From positions 5,584,001 to 5,648,000 of the forward strand of contig NZ_CP011456.1 of assembly GCF_001277295.1 (NCBI RefSeq): 64,000 bases of DNA, given 5' to 3'. This DNA is from Anabaena sp. WA102 (lineage in GTDB: Bacteria; Cyanobacteriota; Cyanobacteriia; Cyanobacteriales; Nostocaceae). Positions 17,431-25,701 of this stretch are shown piece after piece. Each line of letters starts with the position of its first letter. The stretch's first letter is position 1. The notes beneath the pieces were generated by a model, which had not been told where the DNA came from, ran no database searches, and saw only the letters and a list, made by a program, of their open reading frames with translations. The translations under genes and the position numbers were made by a program.

Positions 17431-18429
17431 CTATTTATTTCGAGGATTTTTCGGCTCAAATTTCAAATATGTTCCTCCCAATCCTTCTACAATTATTCTT
17501 GTATTAGCAGTCATCATTTTCTGATAGGTTTCTCCGTCACTTCCTGGTTCACCTAGTCCGTCAATATAAAGTGGTTTTTGAGAAACTCTGACTTTCGCTG
17601 CTGTCGCTACAGGTGCGAGTAAATTGGAATTGGTATTTGTATCTGCAAAAATTGTTGGTACTTTAGCTTTTTGAATATCCTTAGCCAAATTTCTGACTTC
17701 TGTATCTGTCAATTTTCCCATATTTTTAACATTACCTAAATTGACTGAATAGGGAATATCATAAGCTTTGACATAATAAATCATTGCTGAATTTGTTGTA
17801 ATTAATTTTCGATTTTTATCGGGAATACTAGCTAGTCTTACTTTAATCCAATTATTGATTTGATTGATTTCTTGGGTGATTATTTTTGTATTTTTATTAT
17901 AGATTTTCTTATTTTTTGGTACTAGTTTAATTAAACTACTATTAATTATCTCTACCATTTTGATAGTATTATTTGGATTATGCCAAACATGAGGTTCAAC
18001 AATTTGTTTACCGGTTTTTCCAATTTTGATGAAATTTACACCTATAGTTTTAGCAACGGCAATTTTTGATTTAGGCTTTTTGATCTCTTCAATAATTTTA
18101 ATTAACCCTGGTTCAAAGTTATAACCATGATATAATACTAAACCAGCATTTTTAATGGCTTGATTATCTTCTGGTACGGGTTTATAATTTATAGGATTTA
18201 TCCCAGGAGGAATTAAACAAATCAGATTAATTGTATCTCCAGCAACTTGTTTTGTTAAATCGCAAATTACGCTATTAGTTGCTACGACAAAGGGCAAATT
18301 ATTATTAATATTATTATTGGTGGTATTATATGTTGTACTAATAGTTTTATTTCCACATCCAAATAAACCTACCATTACACCTAGAATGATAGTTTTCAAT
18401 AAATGTGAAGATAGTTTTTTTTCTAACAT
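17431..18429 (-). CDS. Zinc/manganese ABC substrate-binding lipoprotein, atypical
   Basis: A 332-aa member of the ZnuA/MntC/PsaA solute-binding family. It has a lipobox ending at Cys25 (GLFGC), an Asn-rich linker, and the two-lobe fold with conserved YHGYNFEPG, PHVWHNP and YIDGLGEPGSDG. Of the four usual metal ligands, His147 and Asp290 are present. The first His, normally in DPHTY, is Ile80 (NPINY), and the third position is Asn213 (TTNSAM). Metal binding may therefore be altered or lost. No permease or ATPase gene is adjacent, so it is an orphan. It lies 106 bp after a small Cys-rich secreted protein gene. Confidence 0.85.
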   Translation of the reverse strand: MLEKKLSSHLLKTIILGVMVGLFGCGNKTISTTYNTTNNNINNNLPFVVATNSVICDLTKQVAGDTINLICLIPPGINPINYKPVPEDNQAIKNAGLVLYHGYNFEPGLIKIIEEIKKPKSKIAVAKTIGVNFIKIGKTGKQIVEPHVWHNPNNTIKMVEIINSSLIKLVPKNKKIYNKNTKIITQEINQINNWIKVRLASIPDKNRKLITTNSAMIYYVKAYDIPYSVNLGNVKNMGKLTDTEVRNLAKDIQKAKVPTIFADTNTNSNLLAPVATAAKVRVSQKPLYIDGLGEPGSDGETYQKMMTANTRIIVEGLGGTYLKFEPKNPRNK

Positions 18430-18487
18430 AATTGATTGTAATTGATGAATATATTAAAAAGTCCAGAAATAATTATATAAAGTAATA

Positions 18488-18510
18488 AAGACACAGACTT
18501 GCTGTGTCTT
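18488..18510 (-). terminator. 9-bp hairpin between Cys peptide and SBP gene
   Basis: AAGACACAG and CTGTGTCTT pair perfectly around a 5-nt loop. It lies 25 bp after the stop of the small Cys protein and 58 bp before the lipoprotein start. It could be a terminator or partial attenuator separating the two genes. Confidence 0.5.
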
Positions 18511-18535
18511 GTAAAACATTTATTGTTCTAATTTC

Positions 18536-18811
18536 TTAAATTCCCACCATAGGTAATTTACCTTGTAATTTTTGTAAATTAGCTTGAACACAACTAGTGC
18601 AACTACAACCAGTTTGTTCGATTACAGAGTGTGTGATGCTATTTATTTGCGGTGTAACTACTATATCAAGATTGGCTTGAGTAGATGTCACCACAATCAT
18701 TTGCACAGCAGGTGTAGGTTTGAAATTGGAAGCGTGTGCTGGGTTAACTACCAATAGCAGAGATGCGAAAAACATAGGAAAAGCCAGTAAAATCAGTTTG
18801 ACTATTTTCAT
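18536..18811 (-). CDS. Small secreted protein with CxCxxC motif
   Basis: A 91-aa protein that I do not recognise as a named family. Residues 1-27 are a clear signal peptide (cut after AHA). The mature 64 residues contain HSVIEQTGCSCTSC with Cys69, Cys71 and Cys74, a possible metal-binding or redox motif. It sits 37 bp after murT and 106 bp before a metal-binding-type lipoprotein, all on the minus strand. A role in envelope metal handling is possible but is inference from context only. Confidence 0.7.
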   Translation of the reverse strand: MKIVKLILLAFPMFFASLLLVVNPAHASNFKPTPAVQMIVVTSTQANLDIVVTPQINSITHSVIEQTGCSCTSCVQANLQKLQGKLPMVGI

Positions 18812-18848
18812 AATTCACACATAAACCATAAACGTCATTAGTCAATTA

Positions 18849-20192
18849 TCAGAGGATTTTCCTACCAGTCAATACTTCTCGCACTTCCAGCATGGCTGAA
18901 TAGGTGGGGAGAATGTGTAAAGTTTCATTTGCTGGTGTATGCTCTAGAGCAGTAGCGATCGCTTGCTGCAAATTTGGCTCTACAATCAGATTGATGTCAC
19001 TGTCCAGAGATTCCTGACTATAACGTAGACGTAAAGCCATATCATACACGCGATCGCCACTCACAATCAACGTTCCACCCCTTGTTACCAACTTTTCTGT
19101 ATCCACATCCCAAATCCATGATACATCAGTACCATCTGGGGTTCTGTCATTCAACACCAATAAAGTAGTTTTATCGGTACTTTGAGTGACGACACGAATA
19201 GTTTCATTTGTTCCTACAGGGTTTTTTGATAATAGAATCCGCACCCGTTTACCGTCAATTACTAAATCTTCTGCACGACCAAAAGCAGCTTGAAAATTAT
19301 TAATTCCATCCCTAATATTAACCTCATCAACTCCTAATGCTTGCGCTGCTGTAGCTGCTGCCAAAGTATTATATTTGTTATATAAACCCACGAGAATTTG
19401 TGACCATTCCTGACTTAATAAAGCAGGTTTACTTTTAGTAAAACCACAACTAGGACAAGTAAAATCTCCCAAATGGGACAAATAAACCCCTTGATAATCT
19501 AAAGCATGACCACATCTAGGACAATAAATAGAATCAACAGCATGAGGAATAGCTTCTAAATAATTCTCAGGCTCATTTAAACCAAAGAATAAAACCTTTT
19601 GGGGTAACTGTTGACCCAAATAGGATAAAGTCGGATCATCAGCATTGGGAATAACTACCGTTGTTGTTGGTAAAGTAGCAATCACCTGAGTCCACCGCTT
19701 ACTAATACTATCCACTTCCCCATATCTATCCAACTGGTCACGGAACAGATTCAAACAGAGAATAATTCGCGGTTGTAATGGTTTTAAAACCTTGGGAACT
19801 ATATTTTCATCAACCTCCAAAATTGCATAATCTACATTCAGATTTCCCAGCAAACTAGCATTGTCTATTAAAGCCGTCGCTAACCCATTTTCTAAATTTG
19901 CACCAGTAGAATTATGGGCAACACAGAAACCATTCCGTTCTAAAATAGTACATAACAGTAATGCCGTAGTAGTTTTACCATTCGTCCCCGCAATGAGAAT
20001 TACCCCATTTTTAACCTGCTGACTCAATAACTCCAAAATCCGAGGTTCTATCCGTCGCGCAATCGAACCGGGTAAAACACTAGCAGCACCAAGACGCAAT
20101 GACCGCACCAAAAACGTCACACTTTTAGCCATTGATACCGCAAAACCCAAGCGGAGTCTATCTATAACCTTTATTTTCTTACCCACAGTCAT
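18849..20192 (-). CDS. murT: Mur ligase family protein MurT
   Basis: MurT is the ATP-dependent subunit of the MurT/GatD lipid II isoglutaminyl synthase, which amidates D-Glu of peptidoglycan stem peptides. The 447-aa sequence shows the Mur-ligase P-loop GTNGKTT at 69-75. The diagnostic inserted zinc ribbon has Cys224, Cys227, Cys246 and Cys249 (CPRCGHAL...CPSCG). The C-terminal DUF1727 region is also present. The glutaminase partner GatD is not next to it in the visible sequence. The upstream region (20193-20353) shows no gene. Confidence 0.9.
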   Translation of the reverse strand: MTVGKKIKVIDRLRLGFAVSMAKSVTFLVRSLRLGAASVLPGSIARRIEPRILELLSQQVKNGVILIAGTNGKTTTALLLCTILERNGFCVAHNSTGANLENGLATALIDNASLLGNLNVDYAILEVDENIVPKVLKPLQPRIILCLNLFRDQLDRYGEVDSISKRWTQVIATLPTTTVVIPNADDPTLSYLGQQLPQKVLFFGLNEPENYLEAIPHAVDSIYCPRCGHALDYQGVYLSHLGDFTCPSCGFTKSKPALLSQEWSQILVGLYNKYNTLAAATAAQALGVDEVNIRDGINNFQAAFGRAEDLVIDGKRVRILLSKNPVGTNETIRVVTQSTDKTTLLVLNDRTPDGTDVSWIWDVDTEKLVTRGGTLIVSGDRVYDMALRLRYSQESLDSDINLIVEPNLQQAIATALEHTPANETLHILPTYSAMLEVREVLTGRKIL

Positions 20193-20353
20193 GATTTATA
20201 AATAACCTATAATTGCCAAAAGAATTTTAACCCTTAATCCCAATTTTATGTGAAGTTGCACAGAATCATGAAATCCATAAATCCATCCGTCTTTATCTGC
20301 GTTTATCTGCGGTCAATTATTCTGGAAATTTTATTCTAGGGAATTTCATCTTA

Positions 20354-20529
20354 GAGGGTGTTTTAAAAGTATTAGATGAAACCGATAATCTCCAGAAACC
20401 TAACCCCCCTTCCCTACGTTAGCGCAGCGTGCCGAAGGCTGGGAATGGGGGTTTCAAAGCCTCTCCCCGCATCGGGGAGAGATTTGGAGAGGGGTTTATT
20501 TATACATTAAAAACTTTTCAAACATCCTC
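20354..20529. mobile_element. MITE family A, diverged copy carrying an SDR
   Basis: The ends GAGGGTGTTTTAAAAGT and AACTTTTCAAACATCCTC are flanked by TTA on both sides (20351-20353 and 20530-20532). The interior differs from the other three copies and includes an SDR-like block (ACGTTAGCGCAGCGTGCCG) inserted in the C-rich arm. It lies between murT and the thioredoxin-like gene. The adjoining 20589-20623 matches the end of the element at 46100. Confidence 0.8.
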
Positions 20530-20752
20530 TTAACTTGGTATAAGTTTAACTAATTAGAAAAGATAGCATCAAAAGGAGTATAGTCTAACAATACCTTGTC
20601 CAAATCGAAAAAAGTCTTGATTTCTAGTAGTTCGTCAAATTTATTTTGACGGGTAATGATCGGAAAAAACTTCTGTTCTTGCCTCCCCTGCCCCCCCTGC
20701 CTCTCTTCTCCCCCTGCTTGCCTTCACCCGTCATTTTCGGGTTGACAGACTA

Positions 20753-20850
20753 CTAGTGGTCTGTCAAGCTTAAAATTGTCTGTATCCAATTTTGGGAATC
20801 TTTGATTTAGGAACTGATTAAACACAAAAACAAAATTGACAGACCACTAG
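20753..20850. repeat. 98-bp inverted-repeat element
   Basis: CTAGTGGTCTGTCAA at 20753-20767 and its exact complement TTGACAGACCACTAG at 20836-20850 bound an 83-98 bp non-coding element. A third, slightly changed copy of the end (TTGACAGACTACTAG) overlaps the left side at 20742-20756 and makes a 26-bp palindrome there. I see no gene in the region. Confidence 0.75.
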
Positions 20851-20963
20851 GTTGGGCTGTTCGCGCAAGCGTGCCGCAAGGCACAGGAGAAGTGTGTGGA
20901 GTATGTCACCATCAGTTCAGCACAAACTCACAAAAAATAGTAGCAAAGACAAGGTTTCTGTTA

Positions 20964-21557
20964 ATGAATAGCATAAAGTGGCTTTTTTCACAAACTCAAA
21001 TAATTACTAATTGGAAACGGTTAGTGTCGAAATGCTTGCTGCTGCTTGTTTGCCTATTCGTAATTAGTATGCAGCCAGCATTAGCAGGTATTAAAGATGA
21101 CCGATATGATGGCAATATTTTTGTAATTTATGCTGGTAATGGTTCTCTCGTTCCCCCCAAAGAAACTCTAGCACAGACATTAGCAGAACATAAACCAGCA
21201 ATAGTGACATTCTACACTGATGACAGTAGCGATTGCAAAAAATATGCGCCGGTTGTTTCCGAGATGCAAGCATTCTATGGTCGCGCCACAGAAATCATTC
21301 CTGTCAGCGTTGATACTCTTTTAGCGGACAATACCTATCAACCCACAGAAGCGGGATATTACTATGGAGGAAGTGTTCCTCAAGTTGTAGTTTTTGACCA
21401 GTCAGGTAAGGTAATCTTGAACAAAAAAGGTCAAGTACCTTTTGAGGAAATAGACGACAAATTGAGAGAAATATTTGACTTATTACCCCGCACTGAGTCA
21501 GTCGAGTTAAAACGACGTTCACCAAGAGAATTCAGCAGTCAGTTAGAAGACCAATAG
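20964..21557 (+). CDS. Thioredoxin-like PSI accumulation factor family protein
   Basis: A 197-aa membrane-anchored thioredoxin-fold protein of the cyanobacterial thylakoid photosystem I accumulation-factor family (slr1796-like). One hydrophobic segment (about 20-42) is followed by GIKDDRYDGNIFVIYAGNGSLVPP and the Trx-like FYTDDSSDCKKYAP, which has a single Cys instead of CxxC, and the cis-Pro segment SVPQVVVF. The ATG at 20964 was chosen. A longer frame from 20871 begins inside an SDR repeat. Redox catalysis of the usual kind is unlikely with one Cys. Confidence 0.78.
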   Translation: MNSIKWLFSQTQIITNWKRLVSKCLLLLVCLFVISMQPALAGIKDDRYDGNIFVIYAGNGSLVPPKETLAQTLAEHKPAIVTFYTDDSSDCKKYAPVVSEMQAFYGRATEIIPVSVDTLLADNTYQPTEAGYYYGGSVPQVVVFDQSGKVILNKKGQVPFEEIDDKLREIFDLLPRTESVELKRRSPREFSSQLEDQ

Positions 21558-21580
21558 AATAGCTTAAGTCATACCCCATA

Positions 21581-21817
21581 CCTCGTTCCCAGTCTCTGAC
21601 TGGTAATGCTGTCACAGAGACTCTGCCTCTATTATTATGGAAGGCAGAGCCTTCTGAATTCATTCCCATACAGAGTATGGGAACGAGAAAAGCATAAGTC
21701 ATACATCATACCTCGTTCCCAGTCTCTGACTGGGAATGCTATCACAGAGGCTCTGCCTCTATTATTATGGAAGGCAGAGCCTTCTGAATTCATTCCCATA
21801 CAGAGTATGGGAACGAG
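21581..21817. repeat. Tandem pair of ~106-bp repeats, period 130 bp
   Basis: Two copies, at 21581-21687 and 21711-21817, run from CCTCGTTCCCAGTCTCTGAC to ATGGGAACGAG. Both contain AGGCAGAGCCTTCTGAATTC. The ends are inverted (CTCGTTCCCA and TGGGAACGAG). A single inverse copy lies at 51891-51987. Frames read across these copies are spurious. Confidence 0.85.
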
Positions 21818-21860
21818 AAACGAGAAAGTATGGGAACGAGAAAAGGAGAAATACATTATT

Positions 21861-24140
21861 TCACCGAGAAAATTGCCGTTTTAAAGCTGTAAAAACTGGA
21901 CAAGGGGCTGATGTTTGTAAATTCTCCGGTTTATTCCAAGTAAAAGGTGCTTTTTGAGCCGCAGACATCCATAATAGTCTTTTGGCTCTAGTCATGGCAA
22001 CATAAAGTAAACGATATTCTTCAGCAATTTTCAGGTATTTTGATTCTTCCCAGGCTTGGTTAATATCTGGTATGGGTTTTTTGTGAAGTCCAGCACGAAT
22101 TTGGGCGCGGGCAACTTCTGATAGAGTAAAATCACCTAAAAATTGTCCTTGGGGGGGAATCCAAAAGCGTCCAGGAATTAAATTTTCATGGAGAAAAGGC
22201 AAAAATACATAATCCCAGTCTAGCCCTTTGGCTTTGTGCATGGTGATAATTGTTAATTGTCCGGCTTTGGTGTATTGTGCTTCTACATTTTCTGGTTCTA
22301 CAGATTCAAATCTTTCGGAATTGACAATTTCACTTAAAGTTGAGATCATTGCCCCCATAGAACTATTACCAAAAATTTGCTGATTTACCCGTTCTGCAAG
22401 TTTATCCGCAGTGGCCAATTCGGCTTGATCATATTTTAAGGTTAAGGCCAAAAAAGAAATTATTTGATAAAATGGTAATTCTAAATAAGCCCTGAGTAAA
22501 CTCCGACAAAGATGAGCCGCTTTTTGGACTGTTTCTGTTTGGGGTGTGGCTAAAGGACCCGGATATAGAAATTCTTCAGGTAAACTAGCCAGAGTGTTAA
22601 TATCTTGGGTAGGAATTAATTGTCGTTCTACAAGGACTTCTAAGGTAGCTTTGAGATAATCGGGGGAATGGGGGCGATCGCAAAACTGCAATAATGATAA
22701 TATCTCTTGAGGAACATGAGAACGACGTTCTTTTTCTCCCACATCATAAAGTTTAATTTTATGTTCTTTGCATATTGGTTCTAAAGCCGCAGCTAACCAT
22801 CGTCCTTGACGATTTTCTCGCACTAATATCGCTGCACAAGCTTGGGGATTTTCTGTAAATAGTTCAATTGCTCTTTGGGAAAGTAATTCAACTGTATGAT
22901 GAATATCTCTAGGAGTATAAAGTTCGAAACCTTGTCCCACAGGTTGAGGATTGCCATTTTCTTGATTAACTGGGTGAATTTTCTGATTTCTAAATGGTGC
23001 TTGTCTATGTTGAGTTTTGGCAAAATCTTGATTATTGACCCATTCTAAAGCAAAGTTAGCCGCATCAATAATTATTTGTGTACTACGACCAGCTTGATCC
23101 ATTTCCGCTAGTCTATCTTGAATTTGACAATCTTCGCAAAATTCTCGAAAATAAATAGGGTCAGCAGGTGTAAATGTAGAATTAATGGCTTGATTAGGAT
23201 CACCAACTCTGATTAAATTCAAAGCTGATTTATCTAAATTATCGGCATATTCTTGACTAGCGAGTATTTCTAATAAATCTGTTTGTAAAGGACTAGAATC
23301 TTGAGCTTCGTCTTCAAAAACAGCAAAAACTTTATTTTGTTCAATGCGGCAGGTGCTAGGATTTCGCAAAACTTTTAAAGCCCCTAATATCATATCATCG
23401 TAATCAATAAAGTCTTGTAACTGCATGATTTTTTGATATTGTTCATATAATCCAGCGGCTATTCTTAAAATGTCATATTTATTATGAGTTTGTTCACTCC
23501 ACTTTAATAAATCTGCTGGCGATATTCCCGAACTTTTGGCTTCATGAATCACCGTATAAGCTAAATCTGGCAATATTTCCGTTCGCAGCACCGATTGACG
23601 ACGGAGTTTTTCGGTTTCTTCGCCATCAAATTGCTTTCCTGCAAGTAAACGTAGATAAATTTCTGGATAATTAGCAATCCATTGTTCTACTGCTGTGCGA
23701 ATGAATTTATGACTTTGATTGGGTGTGATTAAAGTCGCATTTTCTAATTGTAACCCTGACAAATTCGGATGACGACTAGCGATAATTAACGCTAAACCAT
23801 GCAAAGTATAAACGGCAAATCCTGTTTGTGGTAAAGATAATTTCTTTAAGTTTTCCCGAATTTTAAGTTTAATATTAGCAGTGGCGGAACGGGTAAAAGT
23901 AACAACAATTAACTGTTTATAATCCTGATTGCCTGTATTTAAATAATCCTCATATTGACGAGCAATGGCGATCGCTGCGGCTGCCGCCATTCCCGTTGAT
24001 TTTCCCGCTCCAGGCACAGCAGACACAGCCAATGGTCCCCATCTCCAATCCGCCATTTGCGTTTGTCCTGGGCGCAGTTGGGCGCGAATGACAGCGATAT
24101 TCTCTTTTAATTTAGTCAGTGGTGATTGGTCATTAGTCAT
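21861..24140 (-). CDS. UvrD/Rep-family ATP-dependent DNA helicase
   Basis: A 759-aa superfamily 1A helicase. Motif I is AVPGAGKST at 41-49. The Walker B-type motif II is AVFEDEAQDSSPLQ. Later motifs are VGDPNQAINSTF (motif III), ITMHKAKGLDWDYVFLP (motif V) and LLYVAMTRAKRLLW (motif VI). It belongs to the cyanobacterial UvrD-like group rather than clear UvrD or PcrA, and probably unwinds DNA in repair or recombination. The short N-terminus and the ending KRQFSR are intact. The 3' end touches the tandem repeat pair. No nuclease domain is visible. Confidence 0.9.
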   Translation of the reverse strand: MTNDQSPLTKLKENIAVIRAQLRPGQTQMADWRWGPLAVSAVPGAGKSTGMAAAAAIAIARQYEDYLNTGNQDYKQLIVVTFTRSATANIKLKIRENLKKLSLPQTGFAVYTLHGLALIIASRHPNLSGLQLENATLITPNQSHKFIRTAVEQWIANYPEIYLRLLAGKQFDGEETEKLRRQSVLRTEILPDLAYTVIHEAKSSGISPADLLKWSEQTHNKYDILRIAAGLYEQYQKIMQLQDFIDYDDMILGALKVLRNPSTCRIEQNKVFAVFEDEAQDSSPLQTDLLEILASQEYADNLDKSALNLIRVGDPNQAINSTFTPADPIYFREFCEDCQIQDRLAEMDQAGRSTQIIIDAANFALEWVNNQDFAKTQHRQAPFRNQKIHPVNQENGNPQPVGQGFELYTPRDIHHTVELLSQRAIELFTENPQACAAILVRENRQGRWLAAALEPICKEHKIKLYDVGEKERRSHVPQEILSLLQFCDRPHSPDYLKATLEVLVERQLIPTQDINTLASLPEEFLYPGPLATPQTETVQKAAHLCRSLLRAYLELPFYQIISFLALTLKYDQAELATADKLAERVNQQIFGNSSMGAMISTLSEIVNSERFESVEPENVEAQYTKAGQLTIITMHKAKGLDWDYVFLPFLHENLIPGRFWIPPQGQFLGDFTLSEVARAQIRAGLHKKPIPDINQAWEESKYLKIAEEYRLLYVAMTRAKRLLWMSAAQKAPFTWNKPENLQTSAPCPVFTALKRQFSR

Positions 24141-24309
24141 TAGTTTTTATACAAGCTGTGTAATTTGATTTAAGTTAATATCCTCAATGAGAGGAATATC
24201 TACAGGGGTAGGTTTATTACATCGTACGATGCCTGCGGAGCGCTGGGCGATCGCTTTACACCTTAATCTTGCTAAACTAGAATAAACCTCACACCAGCAG
24301 GAGGACATA

Positions 24310-25032
24310 ATGACTTTTACAACTGATATCCAGGAAGATCAAGACTTACGCCCTTATCCAGAAACCTCTCTTCCAGACCACACTCAACTCCCAGAGTCGG
24401 ACGGTACATTTGTGAAAAATTGGCAAGAACATCCCCAAAGTATTCTACTAACTGATTCTATCAAACCAGTATTACAAAAACATCATCCAGACCTACAATA
24501 TATCATAGGTCAAAATAGTGCTATTTATTGGCGCATTACCGAGCCGCCAGAAATTGGCGCACTAGCTCCAGACTGGTTTTATATACCCAATGTTCCACCT
24601 TTACTAGATGGTAAAATCCGACGTTCTTATGTGCGTTGGTTAGAATATATTTCGCCATTAATTGTGTTAGAATTTGTTTCTGGGAATGGTGCAGAAAAGC
24701 GAGATAAAACGCCTTGGAAGGGTAAATTATGGATTTACGAACAGGTGATTAAACCTGCTTTTTATGGCATTTATGAAGTGAATAAAGCCAGTATAGAAGT
24801 TTATGAATTAATTGGTGGAAAATATCAGTTATTAGCAGCAAATGAACGAGGACATTATTCAATTACACCTATGGGTGTGGAGTTGGGTTTATGGCAAGGT
24901 GAATATCAGAATGCAGAATTACCCTGGTTGCGGTGGTGGGATTTGCAAGGTAATTTGTTATTAACTGGTGAAGAAAGAGCAAATCGCTTGGCTGCACAAT
25001 TACGGGCTTTGGGAATTGAACCAGAAGCGTAA
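24310..25032 (+). CDS. Uma2 family (DUF820) PD-(D/E)XK protein
   Basis: A 240-aa protein of the Uma2 group, restriction-endonuclease-fold proteins multiplied in cyanobacteria and of unknown function. The core APDWFYIPNVPP followed by SPLIVLEFVSGNGAEKRD matches the PD...ExK pattern. The C-terminal ERANRLAAQLRALGIEPEA is the usual coiled tail. GGAGGACATA precedes the ATG with good Shine-Dalgarno spacing. A 60-bp copy of its 3' end lies 500 bp downstream. The link with DNA cleavage is by family only. Confidence 0.85.
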   Translation: MTFTTDIQEDQDLRPYPETSLPDHTQLPESDGTFVKNWQEHPQSILLTDSIKPVLQKHHPDLQYIIGQNSAIYWRITEPPEIGALAPDWFYIPNVPPLLDGKIRRSYVRWLEYISPLIVLEFVSGNGAEKRDKTPWKGKLWIYEQVIKPAFYGIYEVNKASIEVYELIGGKYQLLAANERGHYSITPMGVELGLWQGEYQNAELPWLRWWDLQGNLLLTGEERANRLAAQLRALGIEPEA

Positions 25033-25094
25033 TATTAAATTAAATGTAATGGTGACGGTTTTGGATTTAATGGAAGTAAAAACAAATAGCCCGA

Positions 25095-25142
25095 CTGAGA
25101 ATGAATTCCCAGTCTAATAGCAAAAGTCATCTAAAGATGACT
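25095..25142 (-). repeat. Variant REP unit with compensated hairpin arms
   Basis: The unit has the same layout as the REPs at 11.3 kb: hairpin 2 (CTGAGAATGAATTCCCAG, 25095-25112), the linker TCTAATAGCAAA, and hairpin 1 AGTCATCTAAAGATGACT (25125-25142). Compared with AGTCGGTTGAAACCGACT, both arms changed together so that the stem is kept. Confidence 0.7.
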
Positions 25143-25177
25143 AAATTTGATATTAGGCGTTAAAACTAATTCTCTCA

Positions 25178-25396
25178 TTAATCTTCTGTTAAACTTGCTT
25201 GTAATTCAACAATAATACTCTCCATAGACTGAGGTTTTAACTCTCCTTTGTGAAAGGCTGAGATCGCTTTTTTTGCATCTTCAGCAATTTCTTCACGACG
25301 AGATTCAATCATTTGATTTTTAATAATTTCTAATAACATTTCTCTTTGTTCAAAAGGAAGTTGATTAACAGTTAAAATTGCCTGTTCTAATGTTAC
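25178..25396 (-). pseudogene. 5'-truncated antitoxin-like small gene
   Basis: A 72-codon frame reads VTLEQAILTVNQLPFEQREM and continues to ...LQASLTED. It resembles the small cyanobacterial antitoxin-like proteins that often precede ParE/RelE toxins. A stop codon lies three codons upstream and no start codon precedes the conserved N-terminus. The first ATG is only at 25339. I judge it a broken 5' end. No toxin gene follows. The family naming is from sequence style and is tentative. Confidence 0.55.
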
Positions 25397-25488
25397 CCTA
25401 ATTTAGGTTCTCTTGATTTAATTGACTTTATTTAAATAGATTATAACTTAATTGAGGAAAAAGAGACATAGCACACCACACCTACAGG

Positions 25489-25549
25489 AAATTGCTTGGC
25501 CGCACAATTACGGGCTTTGGGAATTGAACCGGAAGCGTAATATTAAATT
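25489..25549 (+). repeat. Duplicate of the 3' end of the Uma2 gene
   Basis: About 60 bp match 24981-25041 with few differences, covering the codons for LAAQLRALGIEPEA, the stop and TATTAAATT after it. The 447 bp in between hold the variant REP and the antitoxin remnant. It looks like a relic of a second Uma2 gene or of a duplication with internal insertion. From 25550 to 25701 nothing else is seen apart from a CACGGAGAACACGGAG repeat. Confidence 0.8.
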
Positions 25550-25701
25550 TAGGAGTTACGGAATAACGAACCACTCCAGGCACGGAGAACACGGAGAAAG
25601 GAGGGTTTGAGGAATATTTTGTGTAAGTCCTGAAGTTAAATATGGGTAGTGATTATATGGAAGGTCTCTACAATCTTTACCTCTAAATTTCTATTTACTA
25701 T

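Noticed and set aside
21606..21957. Several 73-92 codon frames on both strands
   Set aside because: All arise from the tandem 106-bp repeats and the helicase gene end.
24141..24310. 53-codon frame on the minus strand upstream of the helicase (MSSCWCEVYSS...ITQLV)
   Set aside because: Its start overlaps the Uma2 ribosome-binding site and it contains an SDR/HIP1-like block. It could be a remnant of a gene end, but evidence is too thin.
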